NCBI GenBank assembly: GCA_021397835.1
Contig: JAJFZO010000034.1
Span: 374,501-438,500 of the forward strand
Source of the DNA: Moringa oleifera
Taxonomy: Eukaryota > Streptophyta > Magnoliopsida > Brassicales > Moringaceae
Direction of reading: 5' to 3'
Length of the DNA stretch: 64,000 nt
This document shows, in pieces, positions 25,877 through 38,333 of this stretch (position 1 is its first letter; each line of letters opens with the position of its first letter). The notes beneath the pieces were generated by a model. It made no database searches. It was not told where the DNA came from and saw only the letters and a list, made by a program, of their open reading frames with translations. A program made the position numbers and the translations under genes.

Positions 25877-27415
25877 CTGCAAATATGTTAATGATAACAG
25901 TGGGAATAAAGGTACAAGATGATGTTTTACAAAAAATATCCAAAAAAAAAAAATCCACACTTGCAAACAGGTATAGACTGTCAACTTTCTTACAGCACAA
26001 AGTAAAAAAGGAAATCATAATATTGATCAAGGGCCTCTTCAAAATCCCAAATCTGCAGAGCACAGGCCCCTGAAATTCCTCATATATCACCACCTGCCTG
26101 AACAATGTTGAAGAATTCCAGTTGGATAATTGTGTAACAAAACTTGAATAGTATTCCACAATAATCAGTTTTCAGAAGTAACAAGGCACACATGTGAAAC
26201 CACATGACCAGTTGGAGAACAATAATCTAGAGCCAGAATGCAAGTAATCAGATAATAGAATCTTGATGGATCTTCCTAGTAACAATGGTATGACAGATGC
26301 TACGCGCAGCAACCCAAAATACAAGACCTTCATGCAGACCTAGTTTCCCTCTAAAAGAAATATTTAGAAAGACACTTTTATATATATATATCCGAGGTAT
26401 TCAGGTTGAAAAATCCAACTAACGGATGTGGGATCCATCCTCCTCGGGGTGCTAAAGTAAATGACCACAAAAAACCCTCCAGTAGCCAGAGGAGATACAA
26501 ACCTGGACCCTACCTGCAAATTAGAAAGATACTAATTTGAACCTACTAAATGCAGAAGGAGAGGATAAAACATCAGAATACAATCACTAACAGAAAAAAA
26601 AAACAAAAAAAAAAAACACTATCCAACTAAACTTAAATCCCACTTGATTTGGTGATTAACAAACTGAGGAAAACAAAAGAAATATGGCTGGCAAATAGAT
26701 GAGAACAGAGTAAAATACTATGATTTTGAGCAGCATTAAGCACTTTAATGGTCAAAGTAGAAATGATTTGACCATAGAGATTTGGGGATGGAAAGAGATG
26801 TACTTTTTCTTTAACACCAGCAATATTATTTTATGAAGGATCAAGCATTATTATAACAAGGATCAGAAAGGCACTCCCTTTGCTATTCTGCTCATATAAT
26901 CTAGGAAAATATTAACAACCATATGTTCTACCTGATCCAGTTTTCCAAAAATGTATTCCTTCTATATAAACAAACACAAAGTTATTCAAGGAAAAAAAAT
27001 TAAAAAAAAAAAGAAGAAGAAAAATCCCCACCGAAGTTATCCTCTATTTACGTGATAACTAAGCTTTTACCAAGAAAAAAAAGTCAAATAAGAACAAAAA
27101 CATTGAAGAGCAAAAATAGGCAGGTGTATACCTAATGGTACCTACACAAGATCCAAGTTAATTAACTTTGCATTATAAGAAATTAATCACTAATAAAGCA
27201 GCTCTATTTGCTACCAAAATCACCACAATGATTCAGCATTTGACATATAACTTAAAAGATCTGTCATTTAAGGAGCTCTAATGAATTCAAAACAAGATAG
27301 ATTGGACGAAAGCAACGAATAAGAAAAAACACAAAGGGTAACCCTAAAAATGCATAACCAAAAATCAGTGAAAATTCCCAAAAAAAAAAACAAAGAGATT
27401 CAAACAAAAGGGTAC
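25877..27415 (-). other. intron in the RanGAP 5' UTR
   Basis: On the minus strand, AGAAG|GTACC at 27416/27415 serves as donor, and TTTGCAG ending at 25877 serves as acceptor. This leaves 23 nt of leader before the ATG. The non-coding first exon would begin at 27416 and run to about 27600, through a (GA)n-rich tract at about 27482-27522 (CT-rich in the RNA). The boundaries are inferred from splice signals only. Confidence 0.65.
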
Positions 27416-27600
27416 CTTCTTCCTTCTTTTCTGCTTCCTGCTCCTCCCTGATTGTCTTAACTTGGGTTATGTATTATCAGAATGGTGCAAACTTCACCGA
27501 GAGAGGGAGAGAGAGAGAGAGAATTGCAGAGATAGTGGGAGAGTGGAGGGAAAAGGGCAGCTCCACTGGAAGGGAAAGAGTGAGAGGCTAGGCTTGGGGG

Positions 27601-29151
27601 ATTCATGTACTCATTTTATCTCCCCACTGCCCACTCACGGAGCTGCTCGGCAAAGCAATGCAAGTGGGCTCTGTCGGGCTCAAAAGGTGAACTCTGTTAT
27701 CCTCCATACCTATTTCCTGAATTTAATTTAATATTTTCTTTAGAAAATTAGACAATAAATAAATTTTAAAAAATTAACTTTTTATAAAACTTATAATAAC
27801 AGTGTAACTTGATCCATAATTACGTTATAATAAATTTATTTTATTAAAATACAAAACAAAAAAATTACATCATCACTTATACATTAACTATGGATATCCA
27901 TATCAACTGTGTTTATCTTTAATCATTATATTTACATTAAAGTTTGTATGCTACTCAAAAATATTTGGATGAGATAGTAAAGATCTCTAGCATTAAAGCT
28001 CTTGAGAAAACACTCAGATTAAAAAAAAAACTTGGATGTTACATATAAACAAATACGATAAAAAAAGTAAAAGGAAGAATATTAGAAACTTTGATGTGAT
28101 AAACAACTAAGATATAATGATTATTAAAATTATAATAAGTTAATTACAATGATTATTAACATTATAGTAAGTGAAATTAACGTTACAATCCAAGTGTTTA
28201 ATCAAGTGTCACTACCCCCCCCCCCCCCCCCCAAAAAAAAAAAAGAACCATGTGGGCAATTTTTATCATACCCATACCATATTAACGACTTTAATATATG
28301 GCTTGGCAAAAAGTAAGGAAGTGGGCAGTCTGGAAATGAAGAACAGAAAAAGAAAAGCTTTGTTTTCAATCATTGAAATGTGTGACAAACACATGGGAGG
28401 CACTTAGATTACAACACTTGTGAGCAATATATTAATTAATTTCCTAAAGAGCACATGGGTAAGTATTGGTGTCACTATCAGTTTAATTATTGTCTTTAAA
28501 GTAAGGACAAGCCCCAGCTATCGGGTGGGTACGGGGGTGGGGTGTGGAAATCTGCCTGGTGAAGAAGACCAAGGGAGAAGCTGGGTGTTGCAATGGAACT
28601 AATTGAGAAGAGAGCATTTGTGTTGAGTTCTTGCCTTAAAGTGTGCACTTATTACCCTCTATACAGCTTTCACTGTTATGGTGTCTGTAAATTTATAGAT
28701 GCCAGTTTTTGTTCAGTTTTTAAATAAAAAATATATATATAGTTTATTATATACATAAATGGAATTTAAACTATTTAAGTAATTCTGAGTCTCCTGGCGA
28801 CACTGACGGGCAATTTTGTGGACGAGATGCAGAAATTGGACTTGTCTATCAGTAATTGAGTTTTCCCGGACTTACCCAGAAATTTTTCAAGTCTTTCATG
28901 CAAGAAAAGGGACCAGAAATATTATCTTGAAGACTCTCTGGAGTTCGTTACCTCTGCTTTCATTCTCATTAATCTTGCAAAAGCTGCAATACTATAAATC
29001 TTAGATGACAGCAACCTTCAATAAAGCCGCAAACAAAAAAAGAGAGGCAAACAATTAATGGAAAAGCTTCATGCATGAAGAAAAACAGATTCTAGTTTTT
29101 GTTAACCTAATTAATTAAGCTTACACGATTCTTCCAGATATGTTAATGGTT
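27601..29151. other. RanGAP promoter side and intergenic region
   Basis: It contains the RanGAP promoter at its left and the carboxylesterase 3' end at its right. Very AT-rich from 27720 to 28200. A C18-A12 junction is listed separately. Small frames at 28171-28407 and 28420-28602 resemble no known family. Confidence 0.55.
28215..28244 (+). repeat. C18-A12 homopolymer junction
   Basis: Eighteen C residues (28215-28232) are followed directly by twelve A residues (28233-28244). Read on the other strand this is T12-G18, the same architecture as 14337-14362. It could form a G4 or i-motif, or be an assembly or sequencing weak spot. Confidence 0.75.
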
Positions 29152-30120
29152 TTACTTGAGAAGAAAGGAAGCCAAGCGTTTCACCAACTTGGTTGCATTG
29201 TTGGATTCGTGGTCCACGACATGGAAGGCATGGTCCTCACCCTCAACATCAACCAGCTCAGCTTCTCCTGTCCATCCGCTTTGCTTCACGGCGTTGTAGT
29301 ACGCAACACCTCTGTCCCTAAGCAAATCCTTCTCGGCTACGCTCACGAGTAACCGAGAACACCCGAGACCAGACAAGCTCGGTGCGCCTGGAGCAACCGG
29401 ATTCAAAATCGGGTTGTCCACACCACCAGGTACCGATGGATATAAGAAGTTCCACACTGACAGCGGCAACAGCTTCTGCCGCTCCTCGGTTGGCTCATGC
29501 CCGATCGGCTTCGAACCGCAGAAGTAAGGGTGGGTAAGGTAAGCACCCAAGATACGAACACCACCGTTCAAGCTCTGAGAGCCTGCTCTCATGGCTATAT
29601 TATGCACAAGGTTAGCTCCTGCACTGTCACCACCAAGAAAGAGCTGTTGAAAGTTGCCGTGAATGGACAACCATGGCTCGTCTCTGGTGCCATGATCACC
29701 GGAGTGTGAAGCAACCCACTGGAGGGCAACCCAGCAGTCGTCATAAGCAATGGGAAGAGGGTGTTCCGGGGCCAGCCTGTACTCTATTGAAATAGCAAGG
29801 ACTTCGGCTTCAGAAACCAAGCCGTTCATGTATTTGGTTTCGAGAAGGGAGAAGGCAGATTCGATGCAGAAGCCTCCGCCATGGAAGTAGACCAAGATGG
29901 GGAGCTTCTGGTCTGGCTTAACTCCTTTTGGGAGGTAGACTCTGGCTGAGATGGGAGGGTTGTGTGAAACAGTGATGTCTTTGGATGAGACTCCAGTTTC
30001 TGGGTCTTCAGGCGAAGGAAGAACAATCGGCGAACCGGCTAGTCGCTCAATTGAGCCATCCTTGTATATGCGAAGAAAAGGGAGAAGCTCTGAGGCCACC
30101 CCCTTAGAAACCGAACCCAT
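29152..30120 (-). CDS. carboxylesterase (plant CXE, alpha/beta hydrolase)
   Basis: Predicted soluble serine hydrolase of the CXE/GID1-like family, which hydrolyses small esters; the substrate cannot be predicted. A single exon gives 322 aa, the usual length. The oxyanion-hole motif HGGG is at 80-83. The nucleophile Ser166 lies in GGDSAG, with Asp265 (AEKDLLRDRG) and His297 (GEDHAF) completing the triad, so it should be a true enzyme rather than a GID1 receptor, in which the catalytic His is replaced. I chose ATG 30120 (MGSVSKGVAS) because it matches the family N terminus. The frame is open 28 codons further, but has no upstream ATG and reaches the TATA box. It lies between RanGAP and ARIA, where I do not recall a CXE in the Arabidopsis block. 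Confidence 0.92.
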   Translation of the reverse strand: MGSVSKGVASELLPFLRIYKDGSIERLAGSPIVLPSPEDPETGVSSKDITVSHNPPISARVYLPKGVKPDQKLPILVYFHGGGFCIESAFSLLETKYMNGLVSEAEVLAISIEYRLAPEHPLPIAYDDCWVALQWVASHSGDHGTRDEPWLSIHGNFQQLFLGGDSAGANLVHNIAMRAGSQSLNGGVRILGAYLTHPYFCGSKPIGHEPTEERQKLLPLSVWNFLYPSVPGGVDNPILNPVAPGAPSLSGLGCSRLLVSVAEKDLLRDRGVAYYNAVKQSGWTGEAELVDVEGEDHAFHVVDHESNNATKLVKRLASFLLK

Positions 30121-30202
30121 AAGTGTAGAAGTTGAGCAAATTACGGAGGGAAGCAGAAGGCTAGACTGGGCTAGTGACGCATAACGCAGCTGCTCAAGGC
30201 GC

Positions 30203-30211
30203 AATTTATAG
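30203..30211 (-). promoter_or_regulatory. TATA box of the carboxylesterase gene
   Basis: The minus strand reads CTATAAATT about 85 bp upstream of ATG 30120, predicting a transcription start near 30175 and a leader of about 55 nt. Confidence 0.65.
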
Positions 30212-31416
30212 AGGAGCGTGAAAAGCTCAACTTGCCCGTGTGAACAGGGCAGAAGTTTTGTTTCTCGGGATCAATCATTGACCAGATGTCACTATCTACA
30301 GGTGAGGTGTAGCAAGAAACATTGTCAAAGATGGGTGGTGGACCCACCGCTTTTTTGACTTTCATTGACCGCATAGACGGAGTCCACCCAGGATTTATCT
30401 TCCTCTAAGGTTCGTCGTTTTTCTCATTTTCATGTATTTAGGAGGCAAAAGATTAAAGCGAGTAATATACAGAGGGAGATTCAGAGCCAAAGGCCAAATG
30501 GGGAAGAGTAACGCCTCACTGCACCAAGATGGCTACATCAGTTAAAGAAATAGAACTAATCAAAATATATCACCTGAATAAAACCCGTTTTGCAGGAATC
30601 TTGTTACCTTTTATTTTCTTTCTTCCTACACATAACAGTCTCCTTCCCTCCCTCCTTTAACTTTTTTCCTTTTTTCAACTTACATTTTCTTTTTTCGCTG
30701 TTCCCTTCTGTTATTCTTTTTCTTCAATCGCATGACGTCACACCTATTGTATGTTCTTTTAACCTGTTTTCTTGAAAAAATTCTCACCTACTTCCATCTA
30801 TAGTATCATCAATGCTGATAGAGAATCACATAATCCTCCTGGGGAAACATGACAGTTTGCAAGCAAGAGAAAAAGAAGAAATTTAGAAGAAAATCTTTCA
30901 TGCCCCAACAAAAAAGAAAAAAACAAAGGGAAGATAGGATATCATTCCACATGGCCCACGCCTTACTGATAGGTTCTCAAATTATTACCCCTACAAATTG
31001 CCAACCAGTGCACTAAGAACTGAAAATGATTGTATCTAGATACAGTTCAAAGAAAACCAGATCAAGAAGCCTGTTCTTGCATTGCAAAGATCAAGAAGCC
31101 TATTCTCGCATTGCAAAGATGCATCACCTGGAATGCCATCTTAGTAAAATGTTCGGAGAATAGAGAGTAATACAACCATCACAATCATGAAAACAATAGT
31201 TTGGTGTAGGTGACATTTCGCAGCTACATCTCAGACAATGGAATAAAAGAACAAACTACAAGTAACTAATCACAACTATCTCTCACATCAGGACTGACTA
31301 TGAGGCACGCTACAAAAGACCGGATTAGAACCCTTGATTGGCTCCAGAACAATGGGAAGATCTACTGCTTTCTGTACATCGTATCTAGTTAGAGAACAAG
31401 AATCAATACCAGCCAT
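30212..31416. other. carboxylesterase promoter and ARIA 3' flank
   Basis: The left part is promoter sequence with pyrimidine-rich stretches. The right part, from perhaps 31000, is ARIA 3' UTR. A 29-bp tandem duplication is listed separately. No further gene was recognised. Confidence 0.5.
31060..31117 (-). repeat. 29-bp tandem duplication in the ARIA 3' flank
   Basis: Units 31060-31088 and 31089-31117 differ at two positions. Each ends in a short palindrome, TTGCA-T-TGCAA or a one-base variant of it. It lies about 300 bp past the ARIA stop codon and is probably transcribed. Confidence 0.8.
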
Positions 31417-34400
31417 CTAAAGCCGCAAGCTATGTGGGTTAGGTTTAGTAAGTGCTTTGGCAAAATAATTACGTATCTCAGGAACAATTCGCTGGATCAG
31501 ATGAGAGTGCCTGCAAATATTCATTAAATGTAGAAAATTTTAACATCTGAAGGCAGAAAGTACAAATCTAGAGCCAACACAAAATATAAACCCTCATTCT
31601 CAATATACAATAATCTGAACTTGCTGAATCACAGACTGCAAAGCCACATACTTGAGCTACCACTATCATCAGTTTTTAGATAGTGAAGCTAAATGCCTCT
31701 AAACTAGCACCTTGCCAAAGATCCAGATGCATCAGATGATACCAAAATTTCACCATGTCAAACCATGGTAGAACATGTCATTTCACCAAGAACCCACAGG
31801 AACTACTTATGTTTTTACTGACAATAAGATTTCATTTTGCAAGGTTTAAATAGAACAGTGAAGTAAATATATGAAAAATGTTCAGAATGTTTCTACTACA
31901 TAAGCAATCCTCTAGAAATGGGACTTGGAAAAATTGCAACTTCCACCATCAGGAAGGGTCTTCCCTTGACAATTTTATCATTGTTTGTGACAACTTCTGG
32001 CAGAAAAATAAAGTATACAACATGTGAATAAGTTCCACTGGCATTTGTAAAGAACTAAAGATGGTCATAAACAACCTTTCTGTGTGATTAACCCAGCCCA
32101 CCAAAACAAGAGCAAACATGTTCCACCACTCACAGGAGCATTCCCACACTACCCCTCAAAAGAACAGGATGGAAAGGATGCCTAAAGTAGGTGGCTTCAG
32201 AGAAATGCTCAACATGAATTCAAATAATTAAAAACTGAAAGCACTTGGTTTCAACAAATCCTCATTATTATCTACTTGTCATAGAAGTTTCAAGGAAGAT
32301 GATGCAAGGCAAATGATCTGTTAGTGATTGAGCTGGCATGACAACGCTGTAGCTGAGAGGTAACCACACATAGTTATATGCATTAACAGAACATACCTTA
32401 AAAATTCCAACAAATTTAAATTTGACTCATCTTTTTAAGATGTGCTTTTCCAACACCCAAAAAACATAAAATTAAAATCCACTCTATAAAATGGTGCTAA
32501 GGATCGCACATCAAGAGAATGAACATGTCAGGTAGGCGAAGTGCTTACCCGGGCCTAGCACTCAATTTATCGAACTGCCCCAATATAAACAAGATGCAAG
32601 CATGCCTCAATGATATCGCATGGAACGCTTCTGAGAGTTCATACATGCTTGAGACATTTTCCAATGATATATCCTTGGATGAAAATTAAAAAAGTCATCA
32701 GATTTACCACTCTGATTTAAAAAGCAGCAATCTTATCTGAAAGAATATGTAAACCATCTCTGCTCACCTGCGCAATGGTATACTCACAGAGCCGCTTAAG
32801 AGCCTCTAACAGATACTGGTCAGCCGCTCTAAGGAGATCTTGTGCAATATCCAATGTTACCTCAACTGATCCCGTGTATATAAATCTACCGAAAATGAAA
32901 CTTGGTAAACTATTACTTTCTTGAAGGATTTCTGTGAAACCAGCAGCAAAAGACTTCATCATACCTCATCATTAATTCGAAAACCTCCCATCTAATATTC
33001 GGAATTTCAATGTCCCTAGCATCTTTCTCCTGTAGCAAGGCAAGAGGACTTCAATAAGAATAAACGCACAGATCCTTTCTACTTGATTGCGTATGCGCCA
33101 GTTTCTATTTCAGAAAGTAACCACATAATATAATGCTTGCATTACAATTGACCTGCTGGAAGTCTTGAGATTTGGGGTTCTCCAGCAAGCAAAAAAAAAT
33201 TTAAAGCATTAACCAAGTATCACAAATTATTTTTTTTTAAAAAAAAAAGACATATCATCTTACGTCCACAGGCAAGAAGCTCAACAATGCAACTCTCTCA
33301 CATGGCTGAAAAAGTGGAACGTTGAGTACAATGCTACAGCCCCCGCCCAAGCCCCAAATGGAATTAGAGAGAGAGAGAGTATCACCAGTTCACAGAGGGA
33401 GGATGGGGTGAGAATGTTAGAAAAAAGTTACTTACCCTGTAACCCCCATCAAACATTGCACGGAAGGCATCTGAAGATGCAAGTAGGCAAATTCTGTGAG
33501 CATAGAACCTTCTACCTGCAAAGGGAAAAGGAACTTCTATATTTTACAAGGGAAATCATTCTAGCAATGCCAATGTGACTGCAATCAGCACACTCAAATC
33601 TTACCTTCAACTAGAAAGGTAACATCGGACAATGTCGCATTGTTTACGTACTGCTCCCCCAAATAGACCTGCAGTAAAAATCTCCTATAATATAGGCTGA
33701 ATGCTCACAACATAAACTTCAAACTATAACATATCCTCATATTCTAAATTATGATGATAATATTCTGCAACACATTTACAGTCTTCCCAATTCCATCACA
33801 AAGGTTCTAACTGTGATTTGTTAACTTTTGATTACATCCAAGTTAACAAATTGCTGAACATGAAATCCATCACAGACACAAAAATAAACTCTGTTAATAA
33901 TGAACGAATAATTAGTCCAAGGAAAATATCTAACCAGCTTCTAACTGTGTACACAAAGGCTCAACATGGGAAATGGGACATGCAAATTTGTTCTACTAAA
34001 AATTGAGTATACCAATTTGCAAGCCAAACATGCAAAAGCAAGCAGTAGCTGAGAATCCAAAGAAAATTCCCATGGCAAGCACTCCATGTTAGCTGTTCTA
34101 TGATTTTCTAGAGATACTAACAACATCCATAGAAAAACCCCTATATGACACTTGGTCAATACCAAGTTAGACAATCTTTACAAATATCCATTCTAAGTAG
34201 GTGTGGTAGTAATCTTGGTAAGGCAGACCCAAAAAATAATAATTAGAAAAGGACAAAAATAGAAGAAAAAAAGGAAAAGAGTACAGTGAAGGATGAAATT
34301 TTAAGCACATCAGGAAATGTGAGAAAAACCAAAGTCCCTAATTAACATGACCGTACTGCTGAGAATGGGACTCCCAGATAACATCTTCACTTCTAGAATA

Positions 34401-37400
34401 AACAACTAAACCACACAATCCCTCTAAGCAAAATTTTGCATTCTTCCACCATGGAGGCCTTACATTACCATTGACAATCAAATCAATTTACAAGTACAGA
34501 ACTAATAAGTTCTGGAAGCTCACCTGTGGTGTAGGAGAAGGAGGGGCAGCATCCACAGGAGAAAGAGTCATTGACTTATTGACTAACTTGTATAGAGCCA
34601 CAGCACCATCAAGTTGTTGCTTAGGGCTTGTCGAACCAAGAAGTCCAAGTAGCAACTCCAATCCTACATAAAAATATATTGTAATAAGCATCTTCAAACC
34701 TCCATTAGCATCTCAACTAAATTTGGCAAGATATTGACAAAGCTAAAGAAGATAAGTATGCATAAACATGCCATTGTTATCAATGAATATAGTTCTCTGA
34801 TCATCTGGGGAACAAAGATGGGCAAGAGCCAAAGCAACTCGTCTTTGGACAGGCTCCTTTGCTACACGCATTAGATATAACAGATGCTTCAAAACCTATA
34901 TAAAGAAAATCATGCAATCACAATCTCAAAAGGTTAGGCTATAAATGTAGTAATAAGATCTTTAGGATTAAATAGTATCCACAAGCTACATGTTTCCACA
35001 GTCCAACAAAAGGAACAGGATCAGAAAAAGCTCACTCGTCCATGAATCTTCTCCTCCAATCTCTTCAATGTCTTGGCAACACAATCCTTTGTTGCCTGCA
35101 AGTACATATATAGACTCTATTTCAGTTCGGCTAAGTCAAATGGGCAGGGGCAACAAAGCTGGCAAGCATCTCAGGTTCCTAATCATGTAAAAAAGTGGTA
35201 TTTACTTGTTAAAAAAAAAAAACAGCATCATAGACTGAAACAAACCTAGAACAACTAAAGTATCAAAATGGCGTTAGGGATGTAGATACCTGAACAATAA
35301 ACTCTCCATCCTGCAGCTTCTGGACACCTCCCACCCTAATAAAATCGGACACATTATCCTAAGGGAGAGAAGAGTAATTAAAACAATGTTTTATAACTTC
35401 TTAAAACAAATTCAAGGGCTTGAGCCCTGAGCAAGGATTCACAAAATGTATCACACCTCATTATCTGCAAGACCATAAAGTGCAAAAGCAGCATTATGTT
35501 GCAAAGATCCATTTTTTGAATCAAGAAGCTTCAGCAGCGGCACTAAACCACCATTATGAGCAATACCAGCTTGGTTGTGTGTGTCCTGAAATAAAAAATT
35601 ATTTATTATGCCATATAGAATTATCTGATTACAAATGTTCAATCTACAAAGTAAAAAGTTCAATTGATTCAATCTGCCTACACAGTTTCAGCATTTCTAA
35701 CATTAGAACGATATGTCGCTAATAGATCCCACCACTCATTTTTTTACCACCTATCCACAGATACAAGAGAAATAGCCATTTCACAGGCCCAGACCATCTT
35801 TTCAGCATCACTAGGGATAGCTGAAACAACAGAATTACCTGTGCCAATCTCCCCAATGCAAAGGCCGACATTTCTCTCAACTGAACATCCGATGACTGAA
35901 GCATCTCAATTAATGGTCGGAGTGCACCCCTTTGTACAATATGAACCTGCAAATATCCCACTTCTTAATCGGAAGTAAAAACAAAAGGAAAGCAACTAAA
36001 ATCAATAATAAATATGTGAAACCACAGAAAGTTAGCATCAAGGAATACAATCAGCTTCAACTAACCGATGGGCCAAAAATATACACGGCTTATCTGGAAA
36101 AACAACAGATAGTCCATAAAAAGAGGTTCAGAATCCATATTTAATTATACTTCTTGCGGAATTTTCAGAAGCCACATAAAACCTAGGGGAAAAAACTCAA
36201 TTATAAAAACAGAAAAGAAGAAAGAGAAAGTAGAGACAAAAAACACCTTGCAATCTGAATCAGTCGCAGCAAATTGTCCAAGTAATAAAGCTGCCTCTCT
36301 TTGGCTCTCAGAGCAGCAGGAACTGTTGTTATACAAATGGAAACATAAGTAACTGCAAATGGGACTTAGCAAATAGGAAGATAGCATTGATGTTGCTCTT
36401 AGCAAACCAAATTTAGAAGCATCATTAAGGATGACAGAATCAAAATATCACACGTACCTAAGCAGACCAATGACAGGTTGCAAAGCTCCAGCAGCAAGAA
36501 CTTCTTTCTTTATGTTTGGAGATGAGTGTACCAAATTTCCAATAACACCAACCTACAACCCATCATAAATTATCTGATGATATTTCCAACAAGAAATACA
36601 TATAAAAGGCTTGTATGCTAATGCAAATCACAACGAGTACTAATAAAATAGCATCAGGTGAATTTACCGCTTCATAGTGTATTGCAGCATCCTCAGATCT
36701 TAGCATTAGAATGAGAGTAGGAAGAGCATTGCATTCAACAATCTGCAAAATCATCGCAAGTATATCAATTACTAATCCTCATGCCAACCTTGTCAAAACC
36801 AACTTCAAGTTAGGGCTACTACCTGATTCTTATTTTCATCATTTTTAAATGCCAAGGTTCGCAATGCCCCTGCTGCTGCTCGTTGCACTTTGGTATCAGT
36901 AAATTCAAGCAATTCAACAAGAGGTGGAATACCACCTTCCATCCTGTTTATCCAGAACAGACAACCATGAGAAAAGAATGGTATTAAATACTGAATGTGA
37001 AATTAAAGAACTAGATAAATCAGCGGACCTAACACGGGTCTTGATGCTGCTATTCTCATGAGCAAGATTAGTGATAGCATCAGCAGCTCTTCTAATGACA
37101 CTATTCACAGGACGAGAACTAGAACAATCTTTGTGCCGCTTCAACAAATTCACAAGATGAAACAAGGCCCCATTGTCAACTATAAGTTGCTGATGCTCTG
37201 GCTGTAATTAATGAAGGCCACAAAAATGAAAAGGCTCAGTTATGACATAGAGTATGTCTTCTGATATATTTATTAAAAAAAAAAAAATAGAGTATGTCTT
37301 GGAAAAAACTCTAAGCTCTTAACATCTGCACTAAATACATTTGCTAATGGCAAAAAGAAACATAAATGGAACAAGCCCAAGAAAAGTGACGGGACCAGTT

Positions 37401-38333
37401 AAACTTCACAGTTAAGATTATATTGCAACTTCAACAATGAGAATTAGTGTTACAATTGAAAATCATGCCATGAGTAAGTGAACTTCTCATCATTACATTC
37501 ATTGTAATACTGAACACATACATATAAATCCGCCAACTTTTTTATTCCAATAAGCATTAACCAAAATAATTTGAAACACTTAGAATAGCTTCTCTGGTAT
37601 ATAACAATAGTATTAAGCACCAATAGTTATGGTCAAGAACAAGAAATCAAATAGACAAGTACGTGAGTGCAGATGAACAAAATAAAAACGGAATGAAATT
37701 ACCTTGACTGCAAGAAGGCCTAGAGCAAAGGCACTCCCTTTCTCGACCTCATGCTCGAAGGGCTTTGGGCTACGATCTCCCTCACTCGTCGGTGGAGACT
37801 GTAGATGCTTCACGAGAACAGGTACCGCGCCTCCTTCAACAATCACGTTCACTACATCCTCTATAAACCAGAATTCATCCCTTAAAATCGTCAAATCTTC
37901 TTTTTTCAACAAAACAAAATCCAAGTTCAAACAACAATGACGCGCACACTAGCACAGGTAACCTAGAAACATGATCTAGAGGAGAATCGAAGAAACAGGG
38001 AAATTGAACATAGAGCGAGATCCAGTGGGGATGCTAAGCTTTTCTGTCCAAAATTTTCACTATATAGTTACCATTTTTAGCGAGCTCTGCCAGGACGTGA
38101 GTGGCACGCTTGGCGGCGGCGCGATCGGCTTCCTTCCACGAGAAGGTGGAGCTAAGAACGTTAACCTGCGCGCTCACCTCGTACAAGAGCGCGTGGCGCG
38201 CGTCGGCGGAGGGAAGGGGGATCTCTCGCTCCTCGCTGTCGATTAGCCCTTCCTCCAGTTTTCTCTTTTGTCCTTTCCTCTCTGGGAGGCTCTGATCCTC
38301 GCGTTTCAGCTGCTGCTTTTGTTGGTGATCCAT
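31417..38333 (-). CDS. ARIA: ARM repeat and BTB/POZ protein (ARIA/ABAP1 type)
   Basis: Nuclear armadillo-BTB protein. In Arabidopsis ARIA binds the ABA factor ABF2 and promotes ABA responses; the related ABAP1 restrains DNA replication. Nineteen exons give 711 aa (Arabidopsis about 710): 38072-38333, 37703-37860, 37029-37201, 36823-36943, 36668-36742, 36458-36552, 36247-36322, 35839-35946, 35457-35585, 35290-35358, 35036-35095, 34772-34895, 34524-34663, 33605-33668, 33436-33515, 32965-33029, 32768-32885, 32549-32673, 31417-31510. A basic NLS-like ERKGQKRKLEEG is near residue 20. ARM repeats fill about 90-520, several matching single exons. The BTB domain (about 540-640) contains SDVTFLVEGRRFYAHR and FRAMFDGGYREKDARDIEIP. 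The intron between 34772 and 34663 starts with GC instead of GT. The first true ATG is 38333. Confidence 0.95.

Noticed and set aside
25854..26159. 102-codon N-terminal extension of RanGAP
   Set aside because: It is hydrophobic and low in similarity, and lies upstream of an acceptor signal at 25877-25880. The family N terminus starts at 25853.
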